Shown piece by piece: positions 44,220 through 57,120 of a stretch of DNA of 64,000 bases. Under the pieces are notes generated by a model, which was not told the DNA's origin, did no database searches, and saw only the letters and a program-made list of their open reading frames with translations. Position 1 is the stretch's first letter. The number at the start of each line of letters is the position of its first letter. Location of the stretch: NCBI RefSeq assembly GCF_008728515.1, contig NW_022161735.1, positions 1 to 64,000 of the forward strand, read 5' to 3'. Position numbers and translations under genes: made by a program. Source of the DNA: Papio anubis. Lineage: Eukaryota > Chordata > Mammalia > Primates > Cercopithecidae.

Positions 44220-46470
44220 ATAAACCAAACACTCTCCTGTTGAGCCAGGGACCTGACCTACTTGTCTAAGAGCTCCTTGTTTTGGAATTTGGCCAGGTTC
44301 AGCATGTCAAATCCTATGTTTTAGATTCTCTAGGTCTTTTCTGCTTTTCTCTAACCAGCAGTGACCATGGAAACTTCAAGACCTCCGGGGGTCATCTCAA
44401 GATCTGTGATCCAGGCCTGAGACGCTTAGAAACCTCTCCGTTATTCAACAACTAATTATCAACCCAACTATGTCCTAGGAACTATGGCTCTGAATCCTTC
44501 CAGCTCCAGGGACTGGGCTTCTGAAGAAAACCTTCAAGCCCAAAAATGATGGATGATGGAGCCCTTGTGGTTGTTGCACTGAAAAAAGACCTTAGGGAAC
44601 ACAATCCCTTCCAGGCCAGACACCCTCCAGGGCACACTGAGCTTTCTCAGGAGGCTGCCTTTCAAATGCAGCTCCTGTGCCTCGCGGAACAATGGTTCAA
44701 AAGGCCTATTCTTACTTGCATTGTAAAATGATTAAGACTAGAGGCTGGCCACCGTATCTATCAAAATCAAAATTAGAAATCCAGGCTTAAGGAAAGCAAA
44801 AAGGGGCCACCAAACAAGAGATACTAGAATGTATTTTCATCTGACTCTGCATGGTAAAGAAGGCCTGGGAAGAAATCACTGGAGAGAGCTAGTTCATTCA
44901 GCAATCAGGGCTAAAAATACACATGCATAGGCTTTAACATTCATGGGTTTTAATCTCTGAATTAATTTGTTTCTCTTCAAACACTTGAAGCCATCCATTA
45001 CCATCTATATTTCAACATGGACAGATATATAACTATTCTTTCTTAGGCTAGTGAATGTGTATATATTGCCTGATTGAGGAGCTGTGTTTGTGTAATAATA
45101 TCTGCACATCTGTATGTTTCTATAGATTTATATGGATAAATTAGCAGGCCCCGCTTTTAGCCACAACATATTTTTAGAAACCACTTCATAATGTAGATCA
45201 TATTTTCCATGGAAAAGATGTTATATTTGGGAGTTTCATTCCTGACCAAGGACTCCTCAGCAAATGAAATATAGAAACTGCCAACAGCTTGTCATGGAAC
45301 GAAAACTATGACTATTTTATATACCCCTATAAATATCTAAAACACTAAAACAATGCCTGAAGTCCTATAAAAGGGACCTAAATATATACAGTACCTATAC
45401 ATGGAGTCTCAAAGTTTAGAAATGTTTACCCACCACATAAAAATACAGCTCAATTGAACTATGTTCTACAATTAACTCACCGCTATAATAACATCAAACA
45501 TTTGATTAACAATTTTGCAAATATTAGATTTTAGTAGAGCATATTTAGGGATAATTTAAATAGTACAAAGAAATTGATCTAATGTCTTCTTTTCCTTTTG
45601 AGGGGGAAATCTATTTTTTACTGTATCTATTACCTTCATTTTACAAGCTTCTTTTTCCACCTGATTTTTCTTGTCCTTGTCCTTCCCCCATTTCCCCCTA
45701 TTCTTCCCCTCTCCTACTCCCCCATCTCATCCCCTTTTTCCTACCCACTCCCCTTCTCAATACAGGATTATCATGGAATTACCATATTGCCACAATACAG
45801 TGCTGTCCTGGTTAAAGATGTCTGGTCCTGGGTTAAGCCTCAATTGCCATATTTACTGGGAATTAGTATTTGGAACGGAGAGAACCAGAGATGGGAGCAT
45901 ACCTGCACTCCTGCTGCCAAGGTCTCAGAAGACCTGGCCCCTGTCCTTTATTAGTTTGATTGTTTACTGCTCCTCAGGTTCCATGAGCTGCCCCAATATC
46001 CTTTGAAGGAATTCCCCTTTTTGCTTAAGCTAGGCAATCATTTTCTGTTACTTAAAACCAAGAAGTAAATATGCCTAGGGCAAGCAGATGAACCGAAAAT
46101 TATTCCCTCTACCTTAAGGCTCAAATCAAAGCAATTACTGCTCAGACTCAATGACCTAGAAAATGTGCCCAACAAGTGGCAAAAACATGTTACAAATTAA
46201 TATGCACCATAGGATCTCACTTTAGTTTTTAAACATGCAATTAGAAAAACCATACATCAAACTGTTACTATCAGTTGTCTCCAGTGATTTGCCTTTTTTA
46301 AAAGTTTATTCTACGTACCCATTTCTACAATAAGCCAGATTTACTTTTCATAATCAGAAAGGAAATGCAAAAAAAAATTAAGAACTAGATGTGGCCCAGA
46401 TGATTGACCTTACCAATGATAATGGTCATGGTGATGTGTGATTTCTTTCTCTCTTTTTTTCCTTTACTTT
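44220..46470. other. SHC4 intron, repeat-poor
   Basis: About 2.2 kb with no transposon, exon or RNA gene recognised. Overlapping plus-strand ORFs around 45582-46006 fall in a C/T-rich tract and look like compositional artefacts. Confidence 0.5.
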
Positions 46471-46471
46471 C

Positions 46472-46657
46472 TTTTTTTTTTTTTTTTTTTTTTTGAGACA
46501 GAGTTGTGCTCTGTCTCCCAGGCTGGAGTGCAGTGGCGCTAGCTCAGCTCACTGCAACCACTGCCTCCTGGGTTCAAGCGATTCTCCCCTCAGCCTTCCC
46601 AGTAGCTGAGATTACAGGCGTGCACTATCATGCCCAGCTAATTTTTGTATTTTTTCT
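46472..46657 (-). mobile_element. 5'-truncated Alu
   Basis: A T23 tail then GAGACAGAGTTGTGCTCTG up to TTTTTGTATTTTTT. Only the right monomer is present. Confidence 0.9.
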
Positions 46658-46737
46658 AAGTCTATGTTTTTTTGTTTTTTTGTTTTTTTTTATGTGACAG
46701 TTCAATTTTAGTTGTTAAGCTTTGAATATACATATAG

Positions 46738-47024
46738 ATATATGTTTTTGGAAATGCAGAAAACAAAAACATATAATAAATTTACCATAATTTACATTTT
46801 GAAGTATTTTTTCATATTAATTATTCATCAACAACCTGTTGTTTAAAGTTTCATATTATATCTGTATAAACATTGTAAAATTTGTTTAGACACTTTCCCC
46901 CCTTACTAGGCATTCAATTTGTTTCCAATTTTTCTCTATTATTAATTACACTAAGATTTAATTTTATGTAGAATTTTTCTCTAGCTTTGATTATTCCTTC
47001 AGAGGGGAATTTCATCATTGTTTT
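46738..47024 (-). mobile_element. Old L1-like 3' fragment
   Basis: GGCATTCAATTTGTTTCCAA...CAGAGGGGAATTTCATCATTG is typical diverged old L1 3' sequence in reverse. Confidence 0.5.
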
Positions 47025-47025
47025 G

Positions 47026-47286
47026 TTTTTTTTTTTTTTAATTTATTTATTATTATTATACTTTAAGTTGTAGGGTACATGTGCATAACATGCAGGTTTG
47101 TTACATATGTATACTTGTGCCATGTTAGTCTGCTGCACCCATCAACTCGTCATTTACATCAGGTATAACTCCCAATGCAATCCCTCCCCCCTCCCGCCTC
47201 CCCATGATAGGCCCCGGTGTGTGATGTTCCCCTTCCTGAGTCCAAGTGATCTCGTTGTTCAGTTCCCACCTATGAGTGAGAACATT
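47026..47286 (-). mobile_element. Young L1PA 3' end, 5'-truncated
   Basis: On the minus strand it ends GGGTGCAGCAGACTAACATG...CATGTACCCTACAACTTAAAG plus an AATAATAATAAATAAATT tail, the L1PA 3' UTR. It starts at about TGTTCTCACTCATAGGTGGG. It lies against the 3' end of the older L1. Confidence 0.9.
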
Positions 47287-47636
47287 TTTTTTTTTCATAA
47301 GTTATTGGGATACAGGTGGTATTTGGTTACATTAGTAAGGTCTTCAGTGGTGATTTGTGAGATTTTGGTGCACCCATCACCTGAGCAGTATACACTGCAC
47401 CAGATTTGTAGTCTTTTATCCCTCGTCTCCTCCCACTCTTCTCCCCAAGTTCCCAAAGTCCATTGCATCATCTTATGCCTTTGTGTCCTCATAGCTTAGC
47501 TCCCACATATTAGTGAGAACATACAATGTTTGGTTTTCCATTCCTGAGTTACTTCACTTAGAATAATGGTCTCCAGTCTCATCCAGGTCACTGTAAATGC
47601 TGTTAATTCATTCCTTTTTATGACTGTGTAGTATTC

Positions 47637-47683
47637 CATCTCATATATATATATGAGATGGAGATATATATATACATCTCAGT
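47637..47683. repeat. 24-bp perfect palindrome in L1 3' UTR
   Basis: CATCTCATATAT joined to ATATATGAGATG (47637-47660) is perfectly self-complementary and is followed by another GAGATATATATATACATCTC (47661-47680). Confidence 0.92.
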
Positions 47684-47689
47684 TTCTTT

Positions 47690-50600
47690 ATCCACTTGTT
47701 GATTGATGGGCATTTGGGTTGGTTCCATGATTTTGCAGTTGTGCTGCTATAAACATGTGTGTGCAAGTATCTTCTTCAAATAATGACTTCTTTTCCTCTG
47801 GGTAGATAGAAGGGAAAGTTGAGGCTCAGAGAGGTAAGTGGCCATTCTAACACCACCAGCTGATACCCAGTAGTGGGACTACCGGATCAAATGGTAGTTC
47901 TACTTTTAGTTCTTTAAGGAATCTCCACACTGTTTTCTATAGTGGCTGTACTAGTTTACATTCCCACCAGCAGTGTAGATGTGTTCCCTGTTCACCACAT
48001 CCATGCCAACATTTGTTTTTTGATGTTTTGATTATGGCCATTCTTGCAGGAGTGAGGTGGTATTGCATTGTGGTTTTGATTTGCATTTCCCTGATCATTA
48101 GTGATGTTGAGCATTTTTTCTATGTTTGTTGGCCCTTTATACATCCTCTTTTGAGAAGTGTCTATTCATGTCCTTAGTCCACTTTTTGATGGGACTGTTT
48201 GTTTTTCTTACTGATTTGTTTGAGTTTGTTGTAGATTCTGGATGTTAGTCCTTTGTCAGATGTATAGATTGTGAAGATTTTCTCCTACTCTGTGGGTTGT
48301 CTGTTTACTCTGCTGATTGTTCCTTTTGCCATGCAAGAGCTCTTTAGTTTAATTGGTCCTAGCTATTTATCTTTTTTCTTATTGCATTTGCTTTTGGGTT
48401 CTTGGTCATGAAATCCTTGCCTAAGCCAACGTCCAGAAGAGTTTTTCCAGTGTTATCTAGAATTTTTATAGTTTCAGGTCTTAGGTTTAAATCCTTAATC
48501 CATTTTGAGTTGATTTTTGTATAGTGAGTGATGAGGATCCAGTTTCGTTCTCCTACATGTGGCTAGCCAATTATCCCAGCACCATTTGTTGAAAAGGGTG
48601 TCCTTTCCCCACTTTATGTTTTTGTTTGATTTGTTGAAGATCAGTTGGCTGTAAGTATTTGGGTTTATTTCTGGGTTTATTCTGTCCCATTGGTCTATGT
48701 GCCTATTTTTGTACCAGTACCACACTGTTTTGGTGACTATGGCACTACAGTATAGTTTAAAATCAGGTAATGTGATGCCTCCAGATTTGTTCTTTTTGTT
48801 TAGTCTTGCTTTTGCTATGTGGGCTCTTTCTTCATTCCATAGGAATTTTAGAATTGTTTTTTCTAATTCTGTGAAGAATGATGGTGGTATTTTGATGGGA
48901 ACTGCATTGAATTTGTAGATTGCTTTTGGCAGTATGGTCGTTTCGTTTTCACAATACTGATTCTGCCCATCCATGCACATGGGATGTGTTTCCATTTGTT
49001 TGTGTCATCTATGATTTCTTTCAGCATTGTTTTGTAGTTTTCCTTGTAGAGGTCTTTTGACTGCTTTGTTAGGTATATTCCTAGGATTTTTTTTTTTTTT
49101 TTTTGCACTCTTGTGAAAGGGGTTGATTTAATTCTCTGCTTATTTGTTGTTGATGTATAGAAGAGCTACTGATCTGTGTACATTAATCTTGTATCCAGAA
49201 ACTGCTGAATTCTTTAATCAGTTCTAGGAGTTTTCTGGAGGAGTCTTTAAGGTTTTCAAGGTAAATGATCATATCTCATATTGTCAGCAAGCAGTGACAG
49301 TTTGACTTCCTCTTTACTGATTTGGATGCTGTTTATTTCTTTCTCTTGTCTGATTGCTCTGGCTAGGATTTCCACTACTATGTTGAAGAGGAATGGTGAG
49401 AGTGGGCATCTTTGTCTTGTTCCAGTTCTCAGAGGGAATGTTTCCAGCGTTTCCCTATTCAGTATTATGTTGGCTGTGGTTTTGTCATAGATGGCTTTTA
49501 TTACATGAAGATGTGTCCTTTGTATGCCAATTTTGCTGAGAGTTGTAATGATAAAGTGTTGCTGGATTTTGATGAATGTCTTTTCTGCATCTGTTGAAAT
49601 GATCATGTGAATTTTGTTTTTAATCTTATTTATGTGGTGTATCACATTTATTGACTTGTGTATGTTAAAACATCCTGCATCCCTGGTATGAAATCCACTT
49701 GATCATGGTGGATTATCTTTTTTGATATGTTGTTGGATTTGGTTAGCTAGTATTTTGTTAAGGAGTTTAGCATCTGTGTTCATCAAGGATATTGGTCTGT
49801 AGTTTTCTTTTTTGGTTATGTCCTTTTCTGGTTTTGGTGTTAGGGTGATGCTGGCCTCATAGAATGAACTAAGAAGGTATGCTTCTTTCTCTATCTTGTG
49901 GAATAATGTCAAAAGGATTGGTAACAATTCTTCTTCGAATGTCTGGTAGAATTCTGCTGTGAATCCATCAGGTCCTGGAGGTTGGTAATTTTTAAGTTAC
50001 CGTTTTGTCTGTTATTGGTCTGTTCAGGGTATCTAATTCTTCCTAATTTAAGCTAGGAGGGTTGTATTTTTCCAGGAATGTATCCATCTCTTCTAGGTTT
50101 TCTAGTTTATGTGTGTAAAGGTGCTCATAGTAGCCTTGAATGATCTTTTGTATTTCAGTGGTGTCAGCTGTAATATCTCCTGTTTTGTTTGTTAGTGAGG
50201 TTATTTGGATTTTCTCTCTTCTTTTCTTGGTTAATCTTGCTAATGGTCTATCAATTTTATTTATCTTTTCAAACAACCAGCTTTTTGTTTCATTTATCTT
50301 TTGTATTGTTTTTTGTTGTTGTTGTTTTTGTTGTTGTTGTTTCTTTGTTTCAATTTCATTTAGTTCTGCTCTGATCTTGGTTATTTCCTTTCTTCTGCTG
50401 GGTTTGGGTTTGGTTTGTTCTTGTTCCTCTAGTTCCCTGAGGTGTGACTTTAGATTGTCTGTTTGTGCTCTTTCAGTCTTTTTGACGTAGACATTTAGGG
50501 CTATGAACTTTCCTCTTAGCACTGCCTTAGCTGTATCCCAGAGGTTTTTATAGGTTGTGTCATTATTGTTGTCCAGTTCAAAGAATTTTTAAATTTCCAT

Positions 50601-51401
50601 CTTGAGTTTGTTTTTGACCCAAATGCTTATTCAGGAGAAGGTTATTTAATTTCCATGTATTTATGTGGTTTTGAAGGTTCCTTTTGGAGTTGATTTCCAG
50701 TTTTATTCCACTGTGGTCTGAGAGAGTGCTTGATATAATTTCAATTTTCTTAAGGTTTTTGAGGCTTGTCTTATGGTCTATCACATGGTCTATCTTGGAG
50801 AAAGTTCCATGTGCTGTTGAATAGAATGTGTATTCAGCAGTTGCTGCATGAAATGTTCTGTATGTATCTGTTAAGTTCACTTGTTCCAAGGCATAATTTA
50901 AATCCATTGTTTATTTGTTGACTCTCTGTCTTGATGACCTGTCTAGTGCTGTCAGTGCAGTATTGAAGTCCCCCACTATTATTGTGTTGCCGTCTATCTC
51001 ATTTCTTAGGACTATTAGTAATTGTTTTATAAATTTGGGAGCTCCAGTGTTAGGTTCATGTATGTTTAGGATTGTGATATTTTCCTGTTGGACAAGGCCT
51101 TTACCATTATATAATGTCCTTTGTTGTCTCTTTTAAATGCTGTTGCTTTAAGGTTTATTTTGTCTGATATAAGAATAGCTACCTCTGCTTGCTTTTCGCA
51201 TCCATTTGCATGAAATGCCTTTTTCCAACCCATTACATTATGTGAGTCCTTCTGTGTTAGGTGAGTCTCCTAAAGGCAGCAGATATTTGGTTGGTGAGTT
51301 CTTATCCATTCTGCAGTTGTGTGTCTTTTAAGTGGAGCATTTAGGCCATTTACATTCAGTGTTAGTATTGAAATGTGAGGTTTAGATTGAAGAGCATTCA
51401 T
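47690..51401 (-). pseudogene. L1 ORF2 remnant (endonuclease + reverse transcriptase)
   Basis: The endonuclease N-terminus (ILTLNVNGLNAPLKRH) and downstream segments (YTFYSTAHGTFSKIDHVIDH at 50578-50907) are readable. The reverse transcriptase is open at 49703-49927 (PKPEKDITKKENYRPISLMN) and 49256-49645 (GTRQRCPLSPFLFNIVVEIL). The catalytic F/Y-A-D-D motif has become LADN (about 49275-49290) and is followed by a stop within 10 residues. A 56-bp foreign insert lies at 47807-47862. Confidence 0.85.
47807..47862 (-). repeat. Inverted copy of the MIR segment at 54103-54159, inserted in L1
   Basis: L1 sequence GGGTAGAT...ACCCAGTAGTGGG is interrupted by about 57 bases that match the reverse complement of the MIR 6.3 kb away. 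Over 50 aligned bases there are 4 mismatches, sharing GAAGGGAAAGTT and AGAGAGGTAAGTGGCCATTC. Confidence 0.88.
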
Positions 51402-51539
51402 CGTGCTCTTTGTTGCCTGTGTACTTAGTGTTTTTTTGTTTTGTTTTTGCTTTTTAACTTGTATTTTTGTTTTATAGGTCCTGTGTGATTTATGCTTTAG
51501 AGAAGTTCTGTTTTGATATGTTTCTAGGATTTGTTTCAA

Positions 51540-52442
51540 GATTTAGAGCTCTTTTTAGCAGTAGTGGTGACTACTCTCAACATTTGTTTGTCTGAAAAGG
51601 ACTGTATCTTTCCTTCATTCATGATGTTTAGTTTTACTGGATACAAAATTATTGGCTGATAATTGTTTTGTTTGAGGAGGCTGAAGATAGGGCCCCAATC
51701 CCTCCTAGCTTGTAGGGTTTCTGCTGAGAAATCTGCTGTTAATCTAATAGGTTTTCCTTTATAGGTTACCTGGTGCTTCTGTCTCACAGCTCTTAAGATT
51801 CTTTCCTTCGTCTTTGACTATGTGCCTAGGCAAAGATCTTTTTGTGATGAATTTCCCAGGTATTCTTTGTGCTTCTTGTATTTGGATGTCTAGGTCTCTA
51901 GCAAGACCAGGGAAGTTTTCCTTGATTATTCCCCCAAATATGTCTTCCAAGGTTTTGGAATTCTCTTCTTCCTCTGGAACACCAATTGTTCTTAGGTTTG
52001 GTCATTTAACATAATCCCAGACTTCTTGGAGGCTTTGTTCATATTTCCTTATTCTTTTTTCTGTGTCTTGGTTGGATTGGGTTCATTAGAAGACCTTGTC
52101 TTTGAGCTCTGAATTTCTTTATTCTACTTGTTCAATTCTATTGTTAAGACTTTCTAGAGCATTTCACATTTCTAAAAGTATGTCCACAGTTTCCTGAATT
52201 TTTGATTGTTCCTTTTTTTTAAAGCTATCTACTTCCTTGAATATTTCTCTCTTTACTTCTTGTATCATTTTCTGGATTTCCTTGTATTGGGCTTCACCCT
52301 TCTCTGGTCCCTCCCTGATTAGCTTAATAACTAACATCCTGAATCATTTTTCAGGTAAATCATGGATTTCTTCTTGGTTTGGATCCATTGCTGGTGAACT
52401 AGTGTGATTTTTGGGGGGTGTTGAAGAGCCTTGTTTTGTCAT
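51540..52442 (-). pseudogene. L1 ORF1 remnant
   Basis: The ORF1p trimeric nucleic-acid-binding protein gene is broken into open segments (51759-51950, MEDIFGGIIKENFPGLARDL; 51536-51787, DFSAETLQARRDWGPIFSLL). The C-terminal domain is recognisable, and the coiled-coil part (around 52100-52260) is degraded. Confidence 0.8.
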
Positions 52443-53798
52443 ATTACCAGGGTTGGTTTTCTGTTTTCTTCTTATTTGGGTAGGCTCCGTCAGAGGGAAG
52501 GTCTAGGGCCGAAGGCTGTTGTTCAGATTCTTTTGTCCCACGGGGTGTTCCCTTGATGTAGTTCTCTACCCCTTTTCCTATGGATGTGGCTTCCTGTGAG
52601 CTGAACTGCAGTGATTGTTGTCTCTCTTCTTGGTCTAGCCACCCAGTGAGTCTACCTGGCTCCAGGCTGGTTCTGGAAGTCGTCTGCACAGAGTCCTGTG
52701 ATGTGAACCATCTATGGGTCTCTCAGCCATGGATACCAGTGTCTGTTCCCCTGGGGGACTGGGGGCAGGGACAGGTGCAGTGGACTCCATGGGGGGTCCT
52801 TAGCTTTGGTGGTTTGATGCTCTATTTTGGGGCTGGTTGGCCTCCTGCAAGGAGGTGGCACTTTCCAGAAAGTATCAGCTATAGTAGTGTGGAGAGGAGC
52901 CCTCAGTGTGTGGGGCCCTAGAACTCCCAAGATTATATGCCCTTTGTCTTCTGCTACCAGAGTGGATAGGGAAGGACCATCAGGTGGGGGTGGGGCTAGG
53001 CATGTCTGAGCTCTGACTCTCCTTGGGCAGGTCTTGCTATGGCTGCTGTGGGGGATGGGGGTGAGGTTCCCAGGTCACTGGAGCTGTGTACCTAGAAGGA
53101 TTACCACTGCCTCTGCTGAGTCATGCTGGTTGTCAGGGAAGTCAGGGAAAGCTGGCAGTCACAGGCCTCACCCAGCTCCCATGCAAACCGAAGGTCTGGT
53201 TTAATTCCCACCGTGCTCTCCCCAGTAGCCCCCAGTCCATTTCTAGATGGAGAGCGATGGGGGCTTGAAAACCTGCCCCAGCTCCAGGCTACCCGCCTCC
53301 CAGCTGCAAAAGAAAAGGGCTTGATTCTTTCCCCACATGTGAAGTCTGCGCACCAGATTTGTGCCCTGCCCCAGGTTCTGGCCAGGAGGCTTCTCACCCT
53401 GTTCAAATTGTCACAAAGGTCAACTAGAGAATTCCTTCTCCCTGTAGAGTTTTACCCCCTGCTCCTCTGGTCACCCTCCTGTGGATCCCTGTGGTTCCAG
53501 GCAGGACTGGCCTGCTAGGGAGTCCAGCGAGCTCCCAGGGCCTTTCTGCTGCTTCCTCTACCCCTGTATTTCGCTCAGCTCTCCAAACTGACTCAGCTCC
53601 AGGTAAAGTTGGAAACTTCTCCCGCAAACAGATCTTTGGCTTCTCCAGTGGGTGTGTTTGTTCAGGAGCGGATGGTGTCCCTTTCCCACTTCCGCATCTG
53701 GGGCACTCACAGTTTTGGGGGTTCTCCTGGGTCCTGCAGGAGCAATCTGCTTCCTTCAGAGGGTCTGTGGGTCCTCTCGAGATGGCTGGTTTTCAATT

Positions 53799-53928
53799 CT
53801 TGTATTTTTGGTAGAGACAGGGTTTCACCATGTTGCCCAGGCTGGTCTCGCATTCCTAGGCTCAAGGGAACCGTCTGCCTCGGCCTCCCAAAGTGTTGGG
53901 ATTACAGGCATGAGCCACCGTGCCCGGC
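53799..53928 (-). mobile_element. Partial Alu at L1 5' edge
   Basis: TTGTATTTTTGGTAGAGACA to GAGCCACCGTGCCCGGC, a left-monomer-sized piece without a tail, at the boundary of the L1. Confidence 0.88.
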
Positions 53929-54044
53929 GTGATGGTGTGCTTTTTAAAGACTTGAGCCCTTTCGCTTGATTGTCTCCCACATTAGTTCATTCACAGCCCA
54001 CAAGAACCATTTCTTAGTTTCAATCCAAAGCAATCTCACTAGGA

Positions 54045-54240
54045 AACATTAAGTGTGGTAGGGATTTGGAGTGTGAGTACATAGGTGTGAGTCCCCGCAA
54101 AACAGCTATGTGGTCTTAGAATGGCCACTTACCTCTCTAAGCCTTAACTTTCCCTTCTGTAAAAGGGGAAATCACTCCTTTCGGGGTGATTTTGCGTTGC
54201 AGAAGCTCTGTGCAGTGCTAACAAACATTAGCTATTATTA
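54045..54240 (+). mobile_element. MIR element (source of L1 insert)
   Basis: GAATGGCCACTTACCTCTCT, AAGCCTTAACTTTCCCTTCT and GCTAACAAACATTAGCTATTA form a plus-strand MIR with private substitutions. Confidence 0.8.
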
Positions 54241-54424
54241 GCTACTCTTTCATTGTCTTGTTCTGCCGCAGCTCCTCTCTGCCAGTGTGGCTTTTGGTTG
54301 GGATTCCCTGTCAAGAAATTACAAGAGGCCACTACACACTCCTTACCAAATTCTCTTTGCTGTGTGACCTGCTAGAAACTTAAGCCCTGAAGCCTCAATT
54401 ATCCTTTTCTTATTTGCTTTGCAC

Positions 54425-54960
54425 CCTTTTAAAAAAATAAAATGTATACAATATTGAATACTTCAGTACTCCAGAAATATAACTCATCTAGTAACTACAC
54501 TTTTAAATATATAATAAATATACACAATACAAAATTTACCATTTTAATAATTTTTAAGCATACAGCTCAGTGGCACTAAGCAGATTCATGTTGTGCAACT
54601 ATCACCGCCATCCATCTCCAGAACAGAACTTTTTCTATCTTCCCCAACTGAAACTCTATAAGCATTAAACAGTAACTCCCCCGTTCTCTCCTTCCCCTAC
54701 TGCCTGACAGCTACCAGTCTACTTCCTGCTTTGGATTTGACTACGGTAGGTACCCCATATAAGAGGAATTATGCATATGATTGTATACCTTCTTCAGAGA
54801 AACATCTGTTCAAGTCCTCTGCCCAATAGGGTTCTTTATTTTTTGTTGAGTAATAGGAGCTCTTTACATATTATGGCTATTAATCCCTTATCAGATATAT
54901 GATTTTCAAATATTTTTTCCCATTCCGCGGGTTGCCTTAGCAGCTATGTTTCTTGACTTT
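54425..54960 (-). mobile_element. Old L1M 3' region
   Basis: ACAAAATTTACCATTTTAAT, TGTGCAACTATCACCGCCAT and TATGGCTATTAATCCCTTATC are old L1 sequence in reverse. Confidence 0.7.
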
Positions 54961-57110
54961 ACACCTGTTTATTCAAACAAATAGTAACTATGTGCCTGCT
55001 ATGTGAACGACATTGGGCTAATGACAGAGCAAAAAGGTACAGTTGACTTTCATACCCTCTCTGTCTGCATTTGACTTTGTCATGCTATCAGAACCATTCC
55101 CAATTGATTGGAAATTATTTTTTTAATGACTAGTTCTTTGAAGTCTTCTAAAAGGAATTTAGTTGGCCATTTCAGTTATCTCAAGTATCTGAAAAGTGAG
55201 ATCTTAGATTGGGCAAAACTGGAGAGCAGTGAAACCTGAAACTAGAAGAGGTGGTCACTGTGCATACACTCACACACAACATCAGATTTCCAGCAAAGGC
55301 TTCCTGACATCTGCACGTGTGTGAAAGGAAATCCTCCTTCCACTGACACCAGTGCTCGCTGAGGGGAGATCATCTTTGGATGTTATGTTTTATTGCATGG
55401 TTTATTGTTCTAATCAGCTGATAAAGGCCATGAACCTTGACCCTGGGACAGCAGACCGTTGTGGGGGTCTTAACACCCTTTCCTGACCAATGAACAACGC
55501 AACCTGTTTTAACCAACCGTGGACATTCTGCCTTAGCTACAGTGCTTGTTTTCAATCCTATGCACAATCACTATAAATTAGAACTTTAAAACTCCTGATT
55601 TTTTTCTCCTTAACACTCTTCTCAGTAAATTTCTTCACTGGGGAGTGTTCCCTTGCCTGCTAAATTAATAGACTTGGCCTTTTATCTCCCTCTCTGGTGG
55701 TCTTTATTTCACATGACATGTGGCTGCAATCCTACTCCAAACTGCAACAAGTCAACACAGAATCCACGTACCATATGTTGTTCAACTACTCCAAGGCTTA
55801 GCGGAGATACTCTCACTTATCCATGCATTGCTGTAACTAATCCTGTTCCTGCAATCCTCAGAAAATTTAGACAAATGCCAGCCTGTTTCCAAACAAACAT
55901 ATCTTAATTTAGCTACCTAATATACAGATACTTGACCTCTCCAGAATGCTTTTCCTTCTAGAGTTCACGTTTCTTGAGACCACATGCACAAGACTTTATG
56001 TAATTGTTCAGCTGCATCTTGAATCTGCTTTGCAGCTGATGGTTGCTCACATACACACACGCACACGTATACACACACACACCCATAAGTATGCATTTGT
56101 CATTAAAGGCATTTGTCACTGCCTTTAATGTCCTGTTGAAGCCCAGTAATCAAAATTTTCAACATAGTGAATGAAATTTGCAGAATCACTGCTCAGCAGC
56201 AATAACATTATACACAGGAAATTAGTCCAATTACAATATCTTCTGAATGATGATCTCTGTTTCCTTGTTGCTTTAGCTAGTAGCAAATCACCCAGAGTGC
56301 CTCCTTACTGTCTATAGCATCAGTAAAAACAAACAAACAAAAAAAAACACCACTCAGGGTTTCTTCCTTCACAGAATGGAATAGGACAGATACACCACCA
56401 GGCACAGGTAGAGATCAGCTAGAGAAAATGAATCTGAAGCCAGGACCTCAAAAGGGAGCACTTGCCACCCATTCTTTAACAGTTCCCCATTTTCCTTCAC
56501 CGACCCCCAGGTGGCAATCACACAAAGGAGGAAAACCCACTCCAAGCCACTGCTTCTTAGTTGCCCCGTAAGCCTGGCTTGGACAGATCCTGTGCTGGGA
56601 GCCTGGCTGATTTTATTACTGAATACAAGTTACACGTGTAAGGCACTAAATATCAGAAGAGTACAGTGTAGTAAGACAGTGATCTGGAGGTCCCTCCTGC
56701 CAATGGTGTGCGCTGCCCCTCGGGGTGAATTATGTACTGTGATGATGAACTAAACGTTCCCTTTGCAATTTCCTTGGGGATCAAAATGTATTCTGTTCTT
56801 CAGGGTTGAAAGGCAAGCCCTTTCTCACCAGCTCCACTTACTGGGTTTACCCTGATGTGTCTATTCCTCCTTCAGCGTTTGAGGCAGGTTCCCACCTAGA
56901 CACAAAGAGGTAGCCATCCTTAGAGGAGAAGGAAGATTTTTTTTCTTCTTTCTTGATGTGGATGCTTACTTGAGGGAAGGAAGCTGAGCTTTAGGTTTTA
57001 GTGACCTGATTTCTTGTGTGTGTGTGTGAGATTCCTGATTTAGGTCAGGTGTGTTTTTGTTTTTGTTGTTGTTGTCATTTTATTTTCTTTAACTGTGTTT
57101 TTAAAAACAT
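54961..57110. other. SHC4 intron, mostly unclassified
   Basis: No exon found. A possible old LTR lies at 55360-55640 (ACCAATGAACAACGCAACC...TTCAGTAAATTTCTTC-like), unassigned. A CA-rich patch lies at 56050-56083. An 80-codon ORF at 56511-56753 has no domain. Confidence 0.4.
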
Positions 57111-57120
57111 AAGGAGAACT

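Larger units (their letters stand above)
47287..53797 (-). mobile_element. Nearly full-length L1 (L1PB/L1MA-like), dead
   Basis: A 6.5-kb LINE-1 on the minus strand. The 5' UTR (about 53797-52443) is G/C-rich in L1PB/L1MA style. ORF1 starts with MTKQGSSTPPKNHTSSP at 52442 and keeps ALARDLDIQIQEAQR-like and FITKRSLPRHIVK segments with stops. ORF2 starts near 51401 (MNALQSKPHISILTLNVNG). The 3' UTR is at 47287-47700. Many stops and frameshifts kill both ORFs. L1 proteins drive target-primed reverse transcription; this copy cannot. Confidence 0.88.

Noticed and set aside
45582..46006. Three overlapping ORFs near 45.6-46.0 kb
   Set aside because: They arise from a C/T-rich tract low in stop codons and show no protein-like features.
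50140..50490. 116-codon plus-strand ORF with a hydrophobic FVVVVF run
   Set aside because: It is the antisense of L1 ORF2, where a poly-Lys/Gln stretch reads as hydrophobic residues on the other strand.
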